From Asparagopsis taxiformis (Eukaryota; Rhodophyta; Florideophyceae; Bonnemaisoniales; Bonnemaisoniaceae): a DNA stretch of 64,000 nt. Every line of letters starts with the position of its first letter. The stretch's first letter is position 1. The position numbers were made by a program, and so were the translations under genes. The stretch is taken from contig JALQPE010002294.1 of assembly GCA_030407315.1 (NCBI GenBank), positions 110,116 to 174,115 of the forward strand, given 5' to 3'. Below the pieces are notes generated by a model, which saw only the letters and a program-made list of their open reading frames with translations, made no database searches and was not told the DNA's origin. Of this stretch, positions 32,349-43,828 are shown piece after piece.

Positions 32349-33716
32349 CTACTGTCGGAGGGGAACAAATTTCTCGTTGTTTCCATGAATGGCGGTGATC
32401 CTTATGCAATCTGCAAGCCATCCTCCAATCTCTTCTTCGTGGAACGCTTTTGGGGCGCAGGGAGTAACCAATATTCCTACTCGTCGTAAGTGAAACGCTG
32501 CAAGAATTCCTTTCCATGTTCTGCACTGTGAATGGCTGGTTATGCGGGTGAGTTTCTCGACTCCGGGCCTTTCCGGGACTGTGAACAGTATAATCATAGA
32601 AAGATACTGAAGTGCTGTTCTGGAATGGGTTATTGGCATGATTCGGGCGGAATTTGGGGCTGAACGGCTTTGTAATCGACCTGCAAAAGCCTGGGAAAAG
32701 AACGCTGTATCCGTTGACAGGAAGTCCGTGGTAGCTGACGCATATTCGTAGATTATTTTTTGTTGCTCATTGGTCAGCTGAATAGCTTGAATGAAGGCTC
32801 TTCCATTAGACAAATAGTGTCGCAGGGACTTTAGACTTTCCCACCTTCCATGAATGGCAATAGAAGCTGCTTCCATTCCGTTGCAATAGTCGTGTAGGGC
32901 GCCGCCAATCCGCGCTGAATGGGGTGTGAGACTTCCGGGAAGGCCGAAAAAGTGTGCTGCTTCCTTCAGTTTGCCCAAATATCTAGAGTATGTAATTGGA
33001 AAGGCTTTGCCAGTGCTCTGAGTCCCTAATGAATATCGGTGGAGAATGTCCTGAACAGCAGTATCTCGGACAGATATAAACTGAAGCGGACCAGTTTTGG
33101 CATCTTTGATGTTCAAGCCGATAATACACTCGGAAAGGTGACGAGTGCGAGTATCGCCCTTTAGTGCAATATCATTCCAGGAGAGATTAAGTACTTCGGA
33201 TGCCCTGAGATATCCTCCCCATGCAGTTGCGAGTGCTGCCGCCACGACTGGTTCCCTGATACATCGAAGGTAATGTACTATAGCCAGCATAACATGTCGG
33301 GTTAGAGGTAGCGCAGATTTGGAGGGCGTCAATTTGCTCCATCCTTTGAGTGCTCTCCTGGAACGGGGTAACATTCTTGAGAGCTCTGGTGCCACAAGAG
33401 TAAGGTGAGATAACAGGTTTAGCATATCCTGTTTGCGTCCTGCGGACGAATTATCCATAGCTTGATCGTGGATGTAATCACGAAGAAGCAGATCTAGCTC
33501 GTATGGATCTGTGGGTATTTCAGGTGTGCTTTCTGCGAATCTGTTGAAGGCAGAGAGATATTTGGTGCGTGTACTGGGTTTAAGCGTGTCCCGGACTAAA
33601 GGGTAGTCATCGAAGAGAGTGGGGGCTGTTGTGGCGATGCTTTGGAGAAAACGGTGATTCAAGATGACAGTTTGTTGGTTTGCAGAAACAGCATATTCTT
33701 GAGCGCATTTCTGCAA
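32349..33716 (-). CDS. Tyrosine recombinase of the DIRS-like element
   Basis: 455 residues. The phage-integrase fold spans about 45-310: N-terminal core-binding helices (TRTKYLSAFNRF), then catalytic R171 (GGYLRASEVLNLSW), H266 and R269 (TPHSARIGGAL), H289 (IHGRW) and the nucleophile Y301 (LRHYLSNGR). The R, HxxR, H, Y set is complete. The extra 110-residue C-terminal tail has no recognisable domain. The enzyme would integrate a circular DNA copy without target duplication. Crypton recombinases also stand alone, but Cryptons lack the split repeats seen here. Start ATG 33716 is the first after the A1 repeat, which ends about 145 bp upstream. Confidence 0.88.
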   Translation of the reverse strand: MQKCAQEYAVSANQQTVILNHRFLQSIATTAPTLFDDYPLVRDTLKPSTRTKYLSAFNRFAESTPEIPTDPYELDLLLRDYIHDQAMDNSSAGRKQDMLNLLSHLTLVAPELSRMLPRSRRALKGWSKLTPSKSALPLTRHVMLAIVHYLRCIREPVVAAALATAWGGYLRASEVLNLSWNDIALKGDTRTRHLSECIIGLNIKDAKTGPLQFISVRDTAVQDILHRYSLGTQSTGKAFPITYSRYLGKLKEAAHFFGLPGSLTPHSARIGGALHDYCNGMEAASIAIHGRWESLKSLRHYLSNGRAFIQAIQLTNEQQKIIYEYASATTDFLSTDTAFFSQAFAGRLQSRSAPNSARIMPITHSRTALQYLSMIILFTVPERPGVEKLTRITSHSQCRTWKGILAAFHLRRVGILVTPCAPKAFHEEEIGGWLADCIRITAIHGNNEKFVPLRQ

Positions 33717-33860
33717 CTATGTTTGCTTTCTGTAAGTAGGCCCATCCATACTTGCTTCTGTATCCGAGGTAATGCTTGGGGACGTTTTGTGCGGGAGGTC
33801 TGTGTGGAAACGTTTGATGGAAGGAGCGTGCCCGGGAACGTCGTTGGGGTTATTCCTATG

Positions 33861-34152
33861 TCAAAATAGTGTTCTTTCGCCGGCACTGAAAGTTGCTGCG
33901 CTTCTCAAGGCATATGGTATCGATCTGACGAGTAGAGCAAGCCTCGGATGGAGGATGGGGTAGTGCGTGAACCGCCGGCGCTGCTCGGTGGCCGAGCTAT
34001 ACAGCCGCTAGCATAGATCAATTTCTTGTCACATCCAATCTGTTCATGCGGAGCGCATACTGTACCGAAATACAATTCCATCCGCCAAATATTCGTTTCG
34101 AAGCTTGACGTTCCGAAGTTAAAATACTTTCTGCGTGCCTTGAAAACCTATT
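33861..34152 (-). repeat. Split direct repeat A1 (5' terminal repeat)
   Basis: 292 bp matching 31423-31714. As the 5' end of the element it should contain the promoter for the recombinase. Its outer edge lies 355 bp upstream of the membrane-protein gene at 34507 on the opposite strand. Confidence 0.9.
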
Positions 34153-34506
34153 CTTTGCGACAATTTGCTATTATCACGCGCAAAAAATTCTTCCACCGTA
34201 GCAACGTACAACTCATTGAACCCCCTACTTCCTTTCAGTAGAATCTTTTGACAGCCCAAATTCCACTGGACGATCTCCCGTTCAGCAATGATATGGCGTC
34301 TAATTTGCAAAATGGTAGCAATAACCACATGTCTTGTCCAGTCGAGTTTCGTCGGCAACAATGACTTCATGAAGCTGATAACTTTTCGTCAAATCTGTAA
34401 ACATCATCAATCTGCCATAAGCTCTAAAGTACGTATCGACTCTCTCCTGAAAGGGAAACGCTCATTCCCATCATCCCTGAGTAAACTCCTCATTTCCCAA
34501 ACAAAA

Positions 34507-36023
34507 ATGGCCTATCAAGTAGGTAAATTCAATCGAACTATCCTCTTCGGAATCCCGGAAGCCCCACCTCTGTTCTTCAATGTAACTCGGCTAAACGGCA
34601 TTTACATTGTAGGGTATTCGTATTACCTCGGGTGGAGACTAAGTATCGTGCCCAACCTTCAACGCTCAATTGACCGACAACATTTCATACCGCCACCTGT
34701 AGAGGAATTCATTACCGGCGTACTGGCGGTTCTGCTTATTTCCATCTTTTCTGAAATAGTGCAGACTGTACTCTTGCGCACAACTAATCACGCCATTGCA
34801 AAAAATGGACTCCGAACCGCCTACCTTGTGGATGAGTTTTCTCATTTTCGAAATATATGGAATCGAGCAACTTCATCAGAAAGACGTGAGCGCAGGAGAA
34901 ACATCTTTAGCTCTCTTTTCAAGAAACAGGGTACACTGCTTTCAATGTTCGTACTCTTCATTGCTGCTCTCATTTTTGTTGCAGATGTAATGGCAGTTTA
35001 CATAACTCGAAATCGAACATTTTCTACGACTGCCGATGAATTCAATCTACGAGGAGTAAATCCCACCGGAACGACTGAGATCATATCTGCACGGATCAGA
35101 TACTTGACTGAGGATAGACCCTGCATTATTCCAAAGGGAAGATTCGAACGACAGCAAAAGAACTTTCGTATTGCTGGATGCGTGGAATACGACACAGGTC
35201 CAAGAATACTACCATCAGGAGAGAACCCATCCGCAGTAACAATACGATCATGGTACCACGAAGGCGGTAGTGATCACAACATATCATTTGCGAAAAAGTG
35301 GTTCAGTGTGAAGACACGAGCAATGGTGTACTTGGAAAGAGACTCTTCAATGAAGAGAATTCTGTTCAATAGATCCATGAACTGGCATAACGATACAACC
35401 TTCCTGCACAACGTTTCCATTCATCTCGCAATGCAATGGAGTTGTAACAAGAAAAAGGCGGAAAAGAATTGTTCAGAGATTGTGAAAGAACTTGAGTATC
35501 ACGGTGAGCAGCTGGAAGAAAGAAATATCACACTGTGGGAACGAAAAGGAAAGCCAGTCAATATAGGAGTCGTTGGATTAAGGAGCAGATATACTATAGA
35601 TCTATTCCAACAGGACAAATCAGTATACCGGGGATTGCAGATATTGACAGCAAGCACCGCGATCATGGAAGTACAAGGCCGGGCGTGGTATGAGGATGGA
35701 GCTACTGGGGATCGAATAACTGGTATTGAAGGGCTCATGTCTGAGACAGGGAGACACGCAGGAATGTACTTGCTTCTTACTCTTGTTCTAAGCTTTGGAG
35801 CAATTCTCTTTCTTCTCAGGATACTTTTTGATCCTTATCTTTGGCGGAGCTAGCATTGCTGTGCAGTCATAGAGCGAAGAAAGATCAGAGGAGGACCTGG
35901 GGAGGAAGAAAGATGAGAAAAAAAGTAAATCATATGGAAGACTCGAGCGAGACCACAAAAGAAGAGGACGAAAAATCACTAGGTGTACATTCAACGGATT
36001 CGTTCTATGAACGTGAATATTGA
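34507..36023 (+). pseudogene. Membrane-protein family, second full-length copy with a 3' frameshift
   Basis: ATG 34507 gives MAYQVGKFNRTILFGIP, aligned to the start of the 517-residue paralogue at 15852 (MAFQVGKGNRTVLYGIP); the open frame extends 73 codons upstream but that part is not conserved. Homology runs through all three membrane segments and the ectodomain (RSWYHEGGSDHN and the four conserved Cys). At about 35835 the frame breaks after LRILFDP; the tail continues in the next frame (SLAELALLCSHRAKKDQRR) to 36023. A single-base deletion explains this. The protein as written (448 residues) would lack its normal cytosolic tail, so it is either recently inactivated or a tail variant. Confidence 0.75.
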
Positions 36024-36839
36024 GAAGACATGGACACCCTTGTCGAAAATGAAAAATTGTGCTTCAATTCTTCCCCGTTCTTCACAACTTGCTTGGTGTC
36101 ACTCTCTGTGAAAATGGTCTCCTACGGTAGCATGCATGAAATGTTAAAAGGAAGCGGTGACCAATGTGTTGGTCATGTTAGTTTCATCAGCCCCTTCCTC
36201 CACGATAAAGTTTGCTTCAGACCCGGAAAACTTCGATCCCCGATTTACAGTCTGATAGATGCCGTTCTTTGAGTTGAGGACAGTCAAAAGCAAGGAACAT
36301 TATATACCAGGTCGAGAGGCCACTGTTCACTTCTGCTTCGATTTTCCTTGATGATGACGATGTGGCTCGGAAGGAAGACAATCATAATCTGTCTGGAATG
36401 ATGTCTAAAACAATACCGTTGTGAAAACTTCCATTTGGAATGCGGATGGAGGGTGGAACACTCTACAAGGTAGGTTGGCAACATAGATTTGGCACATAGC
36501 CACTTCGCTCCCTCGCTCGTGCCTTTTTTCTTTCTAGCTTCTCTAGATGCTGCTATTTATAATAAACACCGCTGTGCTCCATGTGAGCTACCAGCATTGC
36601 TTCTGCGTTCCAGGTGAACTGCCAGATGTGCCTCCGCGCTCCAGGTGAGCTGCCGGATATAATTGCTGTCCCGCTCCATGTGAGCTACTGACTCAGCCCC
36701 AGTTAATATCTCTATACTAAGCTGCTGATAGTGCGTGGGGTAGCGGATGCTGACCGTAGCGTCGGGGAGCTAATGCCGTTGGTCGGCGCCAACTTCTGGT
36801 GCTGAGCATATAAGCTGCATTGACCTGCATATGCCTAGT
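36024..36839. other. Non-coding region with a short degenerate tandem repeat
   Basis: At about 36573-36690 a motif of the type GCTCCAGGTGAGCTGCC recurs four times at 30-45 bp spacing with substitutions. No gene recognised. The right edge is the 5' LTR of copia C. Confidence 0.45.
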
Positions 36840-37036
36840 TGACGAATAACTTACACATTTACAGTACTTACAGTCATCACAACACATAGATAAACCTCCG
36901 CCGACGATCTCGGGGAGGAATAAACGGTCAAGCAACCACGTTTGTTTCACAGGTTATGAGCCCAGACGCTACAATCTGCTTCCCTCCACCCGCCCATTCT
37001 TCCTAATCACCGATCTCACGGCTGCACACTACCCGT

Positions 37037-37188
37037 GCCTCTCTTACGGCACCAACTAGCTCCACGCCTCTCTTACGGCGACACTCCCAACCCGTTATCA
37101 CGCCTCTTTTACGGCGATACTTAAATTTCAAAATCTCGCCTCTGTCCACGGCGACTCTCACCTCTCAATATCACGCCTCTTTTACGGC
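37037..37188 (+). repeat. Five hairpin repeats in the copia C leader
   Basis: Copies of a GCC(T)CTCTTACGGC-type motif at 37037-37050, 37066-37079, 37102-37115, 37138-37152 and 37175-37188. Copies 2-4 can pair CGCC with GGCG; copy 1 pairs GTGCC with GGCAC, a compensating change. The loops vary. Their place between primer-binding site and gag ATG matches the twin hairpins of copia B. Confidence 0.65.
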
Positions 37189-37309
37189 TATATTTTCGAC
37201 GTGTTTTCCACACACACTTACTCATCCACCACCTCATTTTTCCGGCGACCTTTCCCCAAATTTCTGTTGACTTTCTACTTCTATTCCAGAAACACTCAAA
37301 CTTCACAAC

Positions 37310-39699
37310 ATGGCTGACCATGAACATTCCACCCCCGTTCCGCCTACTCCACAGATCCAGCACCAATTGGAAATACCAGAACTAAACAATGGGAATTACA
37401 TTCCATGGAAAATAACGGTGGAACATTTTGCTCGAGCCCAAGGTGTCTACGACCACTTGACCAACAACATACCTGTTCCGTCTGACCCTATTATGGCGAC
37501 CGAGCACTTCACCAAACACACACAAGCCCAATTGCTTGTACTATCCACTTTATCTCAAGACATCATGAAACACTACACAGACTCGGAACTTCACGGACCT
37601 ATTAGTGTTTTATACAACAAAATTAATCACCGAATGACCACCGTGAGTCCGGAAAACTCCCCTGAGAACCTATGCCGAAAATCTCGTTCCATACATTGGT
37701 CACATTCTACCCCCATTTCTAATTTCATCAATCAGCACCTAGAACTTCGGACAGTCATGATCAGATCCAACTACCCCGAAATTTCCAACGAGCAAACCAC
37801 CATTCGTTTCATGCTGGAAGCCTTAGAAGGTCATTCCGAATGGACAACATTCCTACAAACCGTGTCAGCACACATGGATTTGAATCCTGACCGACCACCC
37901 TCTCTTCATCACATCACTGCCATGATGCTCAAACACGATGACATCCGCTCATGCTCTTCTATCTCCAACCAACCCAACAACCATTCTACTCCTCCTCCCT
38001 TCATCCGAAACCCTCAACGATACTACCAACGCCGCAGCTCTACTCGCCGCACACCCAAACCTCATCCCTTTCACCCTGAAAACTACATACCAAGGCCACA
38101 TGGCCACTCTGGCAGATGGTGCACCATGCATGGTACGAGCTCCCATGATACTTCCCACTGCAAAATGCGCAAGCGGCTTGAACGTCTTCCGCATACTTCT
38201 GACCACAAACAATTCCGCCGCACGCCGCCGCAAAACATTGGTCACCAAGCTATTGACCCCTCCGAAGGATATGATTCTCCTGTTCCACACTCTGACTCCG
38301 ACGACGTAAGTTCCAGTCAACATACAACTTACATTCTCGATTCCGGAGCAAATCGTACTCACCTCACTTCTCCCTCCACAGACATCCCCGTGAAACTGTC
38401 TTCCACAATATGCGCAGATGGCAGACGTGCACAAGTAACACATGGTGGACGAGCGTCAATTCCTGCGCTACAACACACTCCCCTCCCGGCACACGACGTC
38501 GTCGTGGCTCCCTCACTGCAGCATAATCTGCTATCCATGGGCCAAATAGCCAAAACACACGACGTCATATTCCAACGGAAAACAGCTTTCATTAAAACAC
38601 CATCTCCTCCCCCACCCAGCGACCAAATCGTAGCCACTGCTTCCAAGACGCCCGAAGGGCTCTATCGTCTACGATATCCTAACCCACACAAGTCGCAATT
38701 ACGCCGCTTAAGAAGGAACAACAGGCAAAAAACGCTTGCTAATGGCGCACGAGAGCTCCCTACCATACGAAAATCAAAACAAATCAAACTATCCTCTACA
38801 AACAAGCCACCAGCTCAAACGCCGCATATAATTCCCAAGCACCTTCGCAAATCGCGCTCACAGAAACGTTCTCAATCTATTACTTTTCTCAAAAAGGTCA
38901 TTTCCAAGAAGCCCCAATCTCAAAAACCTCGTATCCCTCCACGAACGCACCCAAGACTCAAGGCGGATCTACCGTCCACCATCAGAGACTACCACAAGTG
39001 GCATCTTAAACTGAACCACATTCATCCAAACAAGATTCACTACATGGCTAAAAATGGCCTTGTTTCCAACATGCCTTCAACACTGCTCCGCACACCCCCT
39101 CGTGATTTCATCTGCTCTGGCTGTGCACAAGGAAAAATGCACGCAGCTCCATTCCGCCGCAAAGTACGCCTTGCCCCTATCGGTTCTCACCTACACACCG
39201 ATGTCTGCGGTCCCATGCCTCATAATTCCTTTTCCCGCAATCGTTTCTTCATTACCTTCCTTGACGAAGGCAGCAGATTCCTCACTCTGATACCCATCAA
39301 ATCAAAAGCGGACGTAGGCTCCACCCTATCTCAACACATCACTGACACACTCACTCATACCCCACACCGCATCACACAGCTCACCTCAGACAATGCCAAA
39401 GAATACCACACACATTCCCTCACATCCTTTTACAAACAACACAACATCCACCTTCACCCTACCATACCTCACACCCCGCAAGAAAATTCTCTTGCCGAGC
39501 GAGTGAATCGTACAATCATGAACACAACCCGTACCACACTCCTATCCGCCAATTTACCATTAGAACTGTGGGACTACGCTGCCATTGCCGCAGCTGACAC
39601 GTACAACCACACCCGCATGCAGCACATGGCCAGCTCCCAGCTGCCCTTTGGCACAATATTCACCCACAAGTCGACTCACTCCTCCCATTCGGTACCGAC
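37310..39699 (+). CDS. Copia C gag-protease-integrase, truncated and frameshifted
   Basis: Starts at ATG 37310 (MADHEHSTPVPPTPQIQ). Domains: Gag (NYIPWKITVEHFARAQGVYDHL), CX2HX4HX4C knuckle (WCTMHGTSSH), protease (ILDSGA), GAG-pre-integrase (HLKLNHIHPNKIHYM ... CSGC), integrase (HTDVCGP, TSDNAKEY, SLAERVNR). Near 39620 the frame slips by one base relative to copia B (after NHTRMQ); in the other frame residues HGQLP ... LLPFGT continue the alignment to the gypsy insertion at 39700. The frame as written runs to 39727, its last codons in gypsy LTR sequence. Confidence 0.85.
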
Positions 39700-40383
39700 T
39701 GTCGTACCGCCTGGCGGTCCTCGCTGATCGAGCCGTGTCGCTTCCCTATTGGGTACCCACTTACGGGATGTGCCAATCAGAAGGCACCAGCCAACTGGCG
39801 TGTTTCCTATACTTAGGACAAGCTAAGGCTGACAAATAACCCCACCCGGGCCTATCGGCCCCGGCCAAGACCCCACAAGGGGCAAATTTTAACTTAGGCT
39901 GATCAGCCATACATTACAATGTAAGTCTATTGGCAATGACCTCGCGGGTAGGCGAGCGCCAGTAATTGGGTTCTGATTGGTCACTAACTGGATATTTATT
40001 CCTAACCACTAACCCTAGCTTACAGTACACTTAGTATAAAACTGCCACTGGAATAGCCAGTAGGCAGGGTTTCTAGAGTAATGTAAACTCAAGTGGAATT
40101 ACGACCCACAGGAACAGTGTTCGCATACCTATTGTTCAACCCCTCTCCGGGAAAACCTTAGGGTTAGCCAACAGCTCGACGGATTACGTCATCTTGCTCC
40201 ATTAATACGCACCTCGCGTGAGCGCTATAATCGCACAACCCCCTCCGGATAGCGATACCTTCTCTCATACGAGATTACCGGCTGGGTACGTTATAAGGTT
40301 CATCTGCTCTACCATCTCCTCTACCGAGGCTCGGGACACCTGTCGGGTGGTTTGCCGCTCCAGCGGATTTTCTACCTGCTACA
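39700..40383 (+). repeat. Gypsy 5' LTR (684 bp)
   Basis: Begins TGTCGTACCGCC and ends CTACCTGCTACA, with a TATAAA-type box (CTTAGTATAAAACTGCC) near 40035. It is clearly similar, but not identical, to the inverted LTR at 46065-46723: shared blocks include CCCCACAAGGGGCAAATTTT, GATATTTATTCCTAAC and CCGAGGCTCGGGACACCTGT. The two therefore belong to different insertions or subfamilies. Confidence 0.85.
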
Positions 40384-40460
40384 TTAGTCTCTCGACCTAG
40401 AACCTTGTACCCTCGGGTAAGTCTCTTTGAGAGAAATTTTCCTTCGCAATCATCTTCACG

Positions 40461-42386
40461 ATGCCTCGTAACCCTACAGCGGGACCCTCTAGTGAGGACA
40501 TAGCGCCTGCCAGCGACTTATCCGATTCGGATCTGATCGCCGAAGAAGGCGTGGTGATTAATACCCTGCAAGACCGAGCCGACCGAATATTCAACGAACG
40601 GTTGGAAGAGTTCAAGGCTGAATTCAGCACCGTCGTCGAGAAGACTGTTCAAGACCGCAGGGCGGAAATCGTAGACGCTACGGTCGAAACCGTCATGGAA
40701 CTGGTCGAGCCAAAGCTGATGGCCGCCAGCCGAGAAGCCACCCAAGATCGGGACGCCGAGTTCCTAGTGGAAACCTGGAATCAGGTCAAAGCCGAATTCG
40801 CTAAGCGCGTGTCCCTTTTGGAAACTCGTCTGGAGGAGCTTTCGATTCACGGCTTTAGTGCCAGTCCATTAGGACAACAGGAGTTTCCTGCTCGCCGCAT
40901 CCGATCGGCTGACTTCCCTGACCCTACATCCGGTAGGGAGGAAGAAGAAGATCCCCGATTGGATCAAGTCGCGGAAGCAACCCGACACCTGTCGGACCGT
41001 GTCGACGCCCTCGCCGAATCACTATCCCAAACAGGGAATATCTCTCGCACGAGACAGCACACTCGTGCCACCGGATCTGCACCGGGAAATCCCTCGTGGG
41101 ATGATGAAGAAGGACCTCTTGAGGAAGGCTTAGTGCCTTTGAAGGCCCGGGAACCCGCGTTCGACCTAGTGGTATCCTATCGGTACTACCGACTCAAGAA
41201 CAAGTCCCTAACGACTGATACCCCAATGGGGAAATAAAGAAGCTTGTATAAGCTAACGGAGAAGATCCGTAATTTCAACGCGTCATTCACGCCGTTCGAT
41301 GGTACGGAACCCATCGATATCCTCCGGTTCCTCGCGGAATTTCAAGATGCATGTGATTCATGCGGAGTCTCGGAGGGAGAAGCTACCAAGTTACTCAAGT
41401 ATTTCCTGGAAGGAGAACCTCAACGGTTTATCGCCGCTGAGGCGCGAAAGCGCAAGCTCCTCAACCACCTGCACCAGCAGATCACGTGGCCTCAAGCCGT
41501 TAACGCCCTTCTGGCTCGCTACGCGACGGACAATGTCCTAGCGGACGCATATGACGCAGTAACGCGTATACGGCAAGGGCCGGATGAGGACGAAGCTGCC
41601 TACGCAGACAGACTGCAGGACGCTGCACTCCTGTGTGCGAACGTCTTCTCGGAAAGAGACTTGGTCAACTACTACCTCAAGGGCCTACGCCCAGAGGTTA
41701 AACACACCGTCAAGGTGACTATAGGCCGCAGTGGCGGAGAAGATTTTCTTGCTGTCCGTAACCTTGCTAAAGGACTCGGGGACTCTCTACGAGCTTCGCT
41801 ACCCGCAAAGCCGAAGGCTTACCCTACTCGGGAAATCGCGGATCGCAAACGCAAAGCGTTGCTCGCTACCGTACCCGGAGAACCGGCCGTGATACCGCGG
41901 ACCCCGCCGCCGACCTTACCTTCCCCTACCGGGAACCCAATGGGCGCGCCAATGCAGGCCCCTACCCTAACGGGAGAACATCTTAAACTCGCTGAGAGTA
42001 TGATCCCCGAAGGGGCTGTTACTTGGAGATGCTCTGGCTGTCGCCAACCGGGGCATGTGTTGTACACTTGTCCTTACCTACCACTCTCAGTGGGAACTTA
42101 CTTCGCCTTTGCGAACTACGCTTACCAGCAAGAACCGGAGCAGGTTATGCGCCGCCAACAGCGCCAGTCCAATCGGTTCAACCGAAAAAGGGATTACCCT
42201 AAAGCCGTGCTCCAACGGTCAAACCCTCCAACACGCATGGTTGCGTTCGCCGATGACGAAAATCATCCCAAATTGGGCCCTCTGAGGCGAGACGTTTTAG
42301 AACGTAACGGATCTTCCGTAACGGCTCAAGACATTGCCGACGCCTTGGAAACCTCCGACGACTCTGACACGTCGTCGGAAAACTAA
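40461..42386 (+). CDS. Gypsy gag, with one in-frame stop
   Basis: ATG 40461 opens 258 codons of a helical, acidic N-terminal region (a probable coiled coil about 35-200) ending at TAA 41235-41237; the same frame continues from 41238 to 42386. The second part holds the capsid domain (FTPFDGTEPIDILRFLAEF, LLKYFLEGEPQRF) and a zinc knuckle CX2CX4HX4C (WRCSGCRQPGHVLYTC). The stop looks like a nonsense mutation in one gag gene, since neither half alone is a full gag. Its final TAATG overlaps the start of pol, so pol is probably made by reinitiation or frameshifting. Confidence 0.85.
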
Positions 42387-43828
42387 TGACGGGTAGTGAG
42401 GTGTCGCACTCCCGTCAGGAGGTGGAGCGATTACGCTACTCGGTGGACATCTCACCACAACCACCTCCGCAGGAAAAGGCTGCAACTCCCTCTAGGGACC
42501 AAAGTCTTTCCCAGACACCAACCCCTTCGGGTTCCCCCACAGGGACTCGAACCTCAAGGCCGAAAGACTCATGCCTGCTTAAGGCCGCCCATTACGTAGT
42601 AATGGGTTCCATCGGACTCGATCCGTCAATTCTCACGCCTATGCGTATGGTGATGGACACCGGGTCCGGACCATCGGTCATCCATGAAAGGAGCTTACCC
42701 CAAAATTGGGAACAATTCCAAGTCCCTACGGGGAAAGTTCCGCAACTGGCCGATGCTAACGGCAATCCTCTTCGGATAAAAGGCAAGATAATACTGTCCT
42801 TACAGTTAGGCCACAAGTCCTTTGAGGAAGAATTCTTCGTCGCGCCTAAGTTGGCCGTACCCCTCATCTTGGGAACTGGGGCAATGAATACCCACGTAGA
42901 CGCAATTAGGTGCCGGGCCCAACGAATTGATATTCACGACGGCGGGTCGATAGCTATCCTAGTGATGTCGCCTACGCGTAAAACATCCCCCACCCTTTCG
43001 TGCTACGTGGATGCCTCGCGACCCTCTAATGGGATTAACTTAGACCGCCAGCCTCATGGCATTCGATTGTCACAAAGTGTGAATGTTCCTCCGCGGAGTC
43101 AAGTAACAACTACTGTTGTATGCGCCGGTGGCGGCTTGAGTATACTCACACCGAGAGATCGGATCCTTCAACGACATCGTGTCTCTATCCCGAATGGGGT
43201 TGCGGAAGTCATCCCGCGACAGGAATTCCTGACTATTTTAACTAACTTCGGTACATCCGACAAGTACCTCCCTAAAGGGACAATTATAGGCTATGCCCTT
43301 CGGGCACCCGAACGGCCAATGCGCCCCATGGCTCTCAGCCGTTCTACCCCTTCCTCCCAAGAGGCCTCCACTATGGTGACTACTCTCCATCAGGAGCACA
43401 AGGCCGATGCCACCCAACCATCAAACTGGAAGCAAGAGGTCTCTCTAGACCACCTTGGTCAAATCCCGTTGAGGGAACGCATCCTTAACATGCTATCTAG
43501 ACACGAGTCTATGTGGGATGGATCCCTAGGGGACATCCGCGCTACGGAACACCGAATCGACATAGTCGAAGGGAGCAAGCCTAGACGGCAACAACCCTAC
43601 CGGATGGGACCCGCTCGCCGAGAGATTGCCCGTAAGGAAATAACCAGCATGCTGGAAAAAGGAGTGATCGAACCGTCGACCTCCGAATGGGCTAGCCCAG
43701 TGGTTCTTGTCCCGAAGAAGGATGGTAAATTATGCTTTTGCGTCGACTATAGGGGTCTTAACGACATCACTGTCAATGATGTGTACCCCCTTCCACGAAT
43801 GGATGATTGTATTGACTCCCTCGGAGAT
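42386..43828 (+). CDS. Gypsy pol part 1: protease and start of reverse transcriptase
   Basis: Begins at the ATG that overlaps the gag stop. The aspartic protease has MVMDTGSGPSVI near residue 92. The RT starts at about 410 (MLEKGVIEPSTSEWASPVVLVPKKDG) and proceeds to DCIDSLGD, where the solo LTR is inserted after codon 481. The frame then stops within the inserted LTR at 43840. Confidence 0.88.

Larger units (their letters stand above)
31202..34152 (-). mobile_element. Compact tyrosine-recombinase element with split direct repeats (DIRS/PAT/Ngaro-like)
   Basis: Two pairs of direct repeats surround one gene. Pair A: 33861-34152 and 31423-31714 (292 bp each). Pair B: 31711-31883 and 31202-31374 (173 bp each). 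Read on the minus strand (gene orientation) the order is A1 - recombinase gene - B1 - A2 - 48 bp - B2, with B1 and A2 overlapping by TATT. This is the A1-ORF-B1-A2-B2 layout of PAT and Ngaro retroelements. The pairs look identical by eye, so the element is young. Yet it is only 2951 bp and has no gag, reverse transcriptase or RNase H; only the tyrosine recombinase is present. It may be a deletion derivative mobilised in trans or a recombinase-only type. Confidence 0.85.
36840..39699 (+). mobile_element. Ty1/copia retrotransposon C, interrupted by a gypsy element
   Basis: 5' LTR 36840-36951 (112 bp, TGACGAATAACTT ... TTTGTTTCACA, with AATAAA near 36919), primer-binding site 36952-36968 (GGTTATGAGCCCAGACG), a leader with five hairpin repeats, then gag-integrase to 39699, where a Ty3/gypsy LTR begins. 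It is a sister family of copia B with the same LTR start and domain order. The reverse transcriptase, RNase H and 3' LTR are not found on the far side of the gypsy block, so that part was lost. Confidence 0.88.

Noticed and set aside
32349..33716. Crypton element
   Set aside because: The recombinase stands alone as in Cryptons, but the two pairs of split direct repeats fit the DIRS/PAT/Ngaro layout better.
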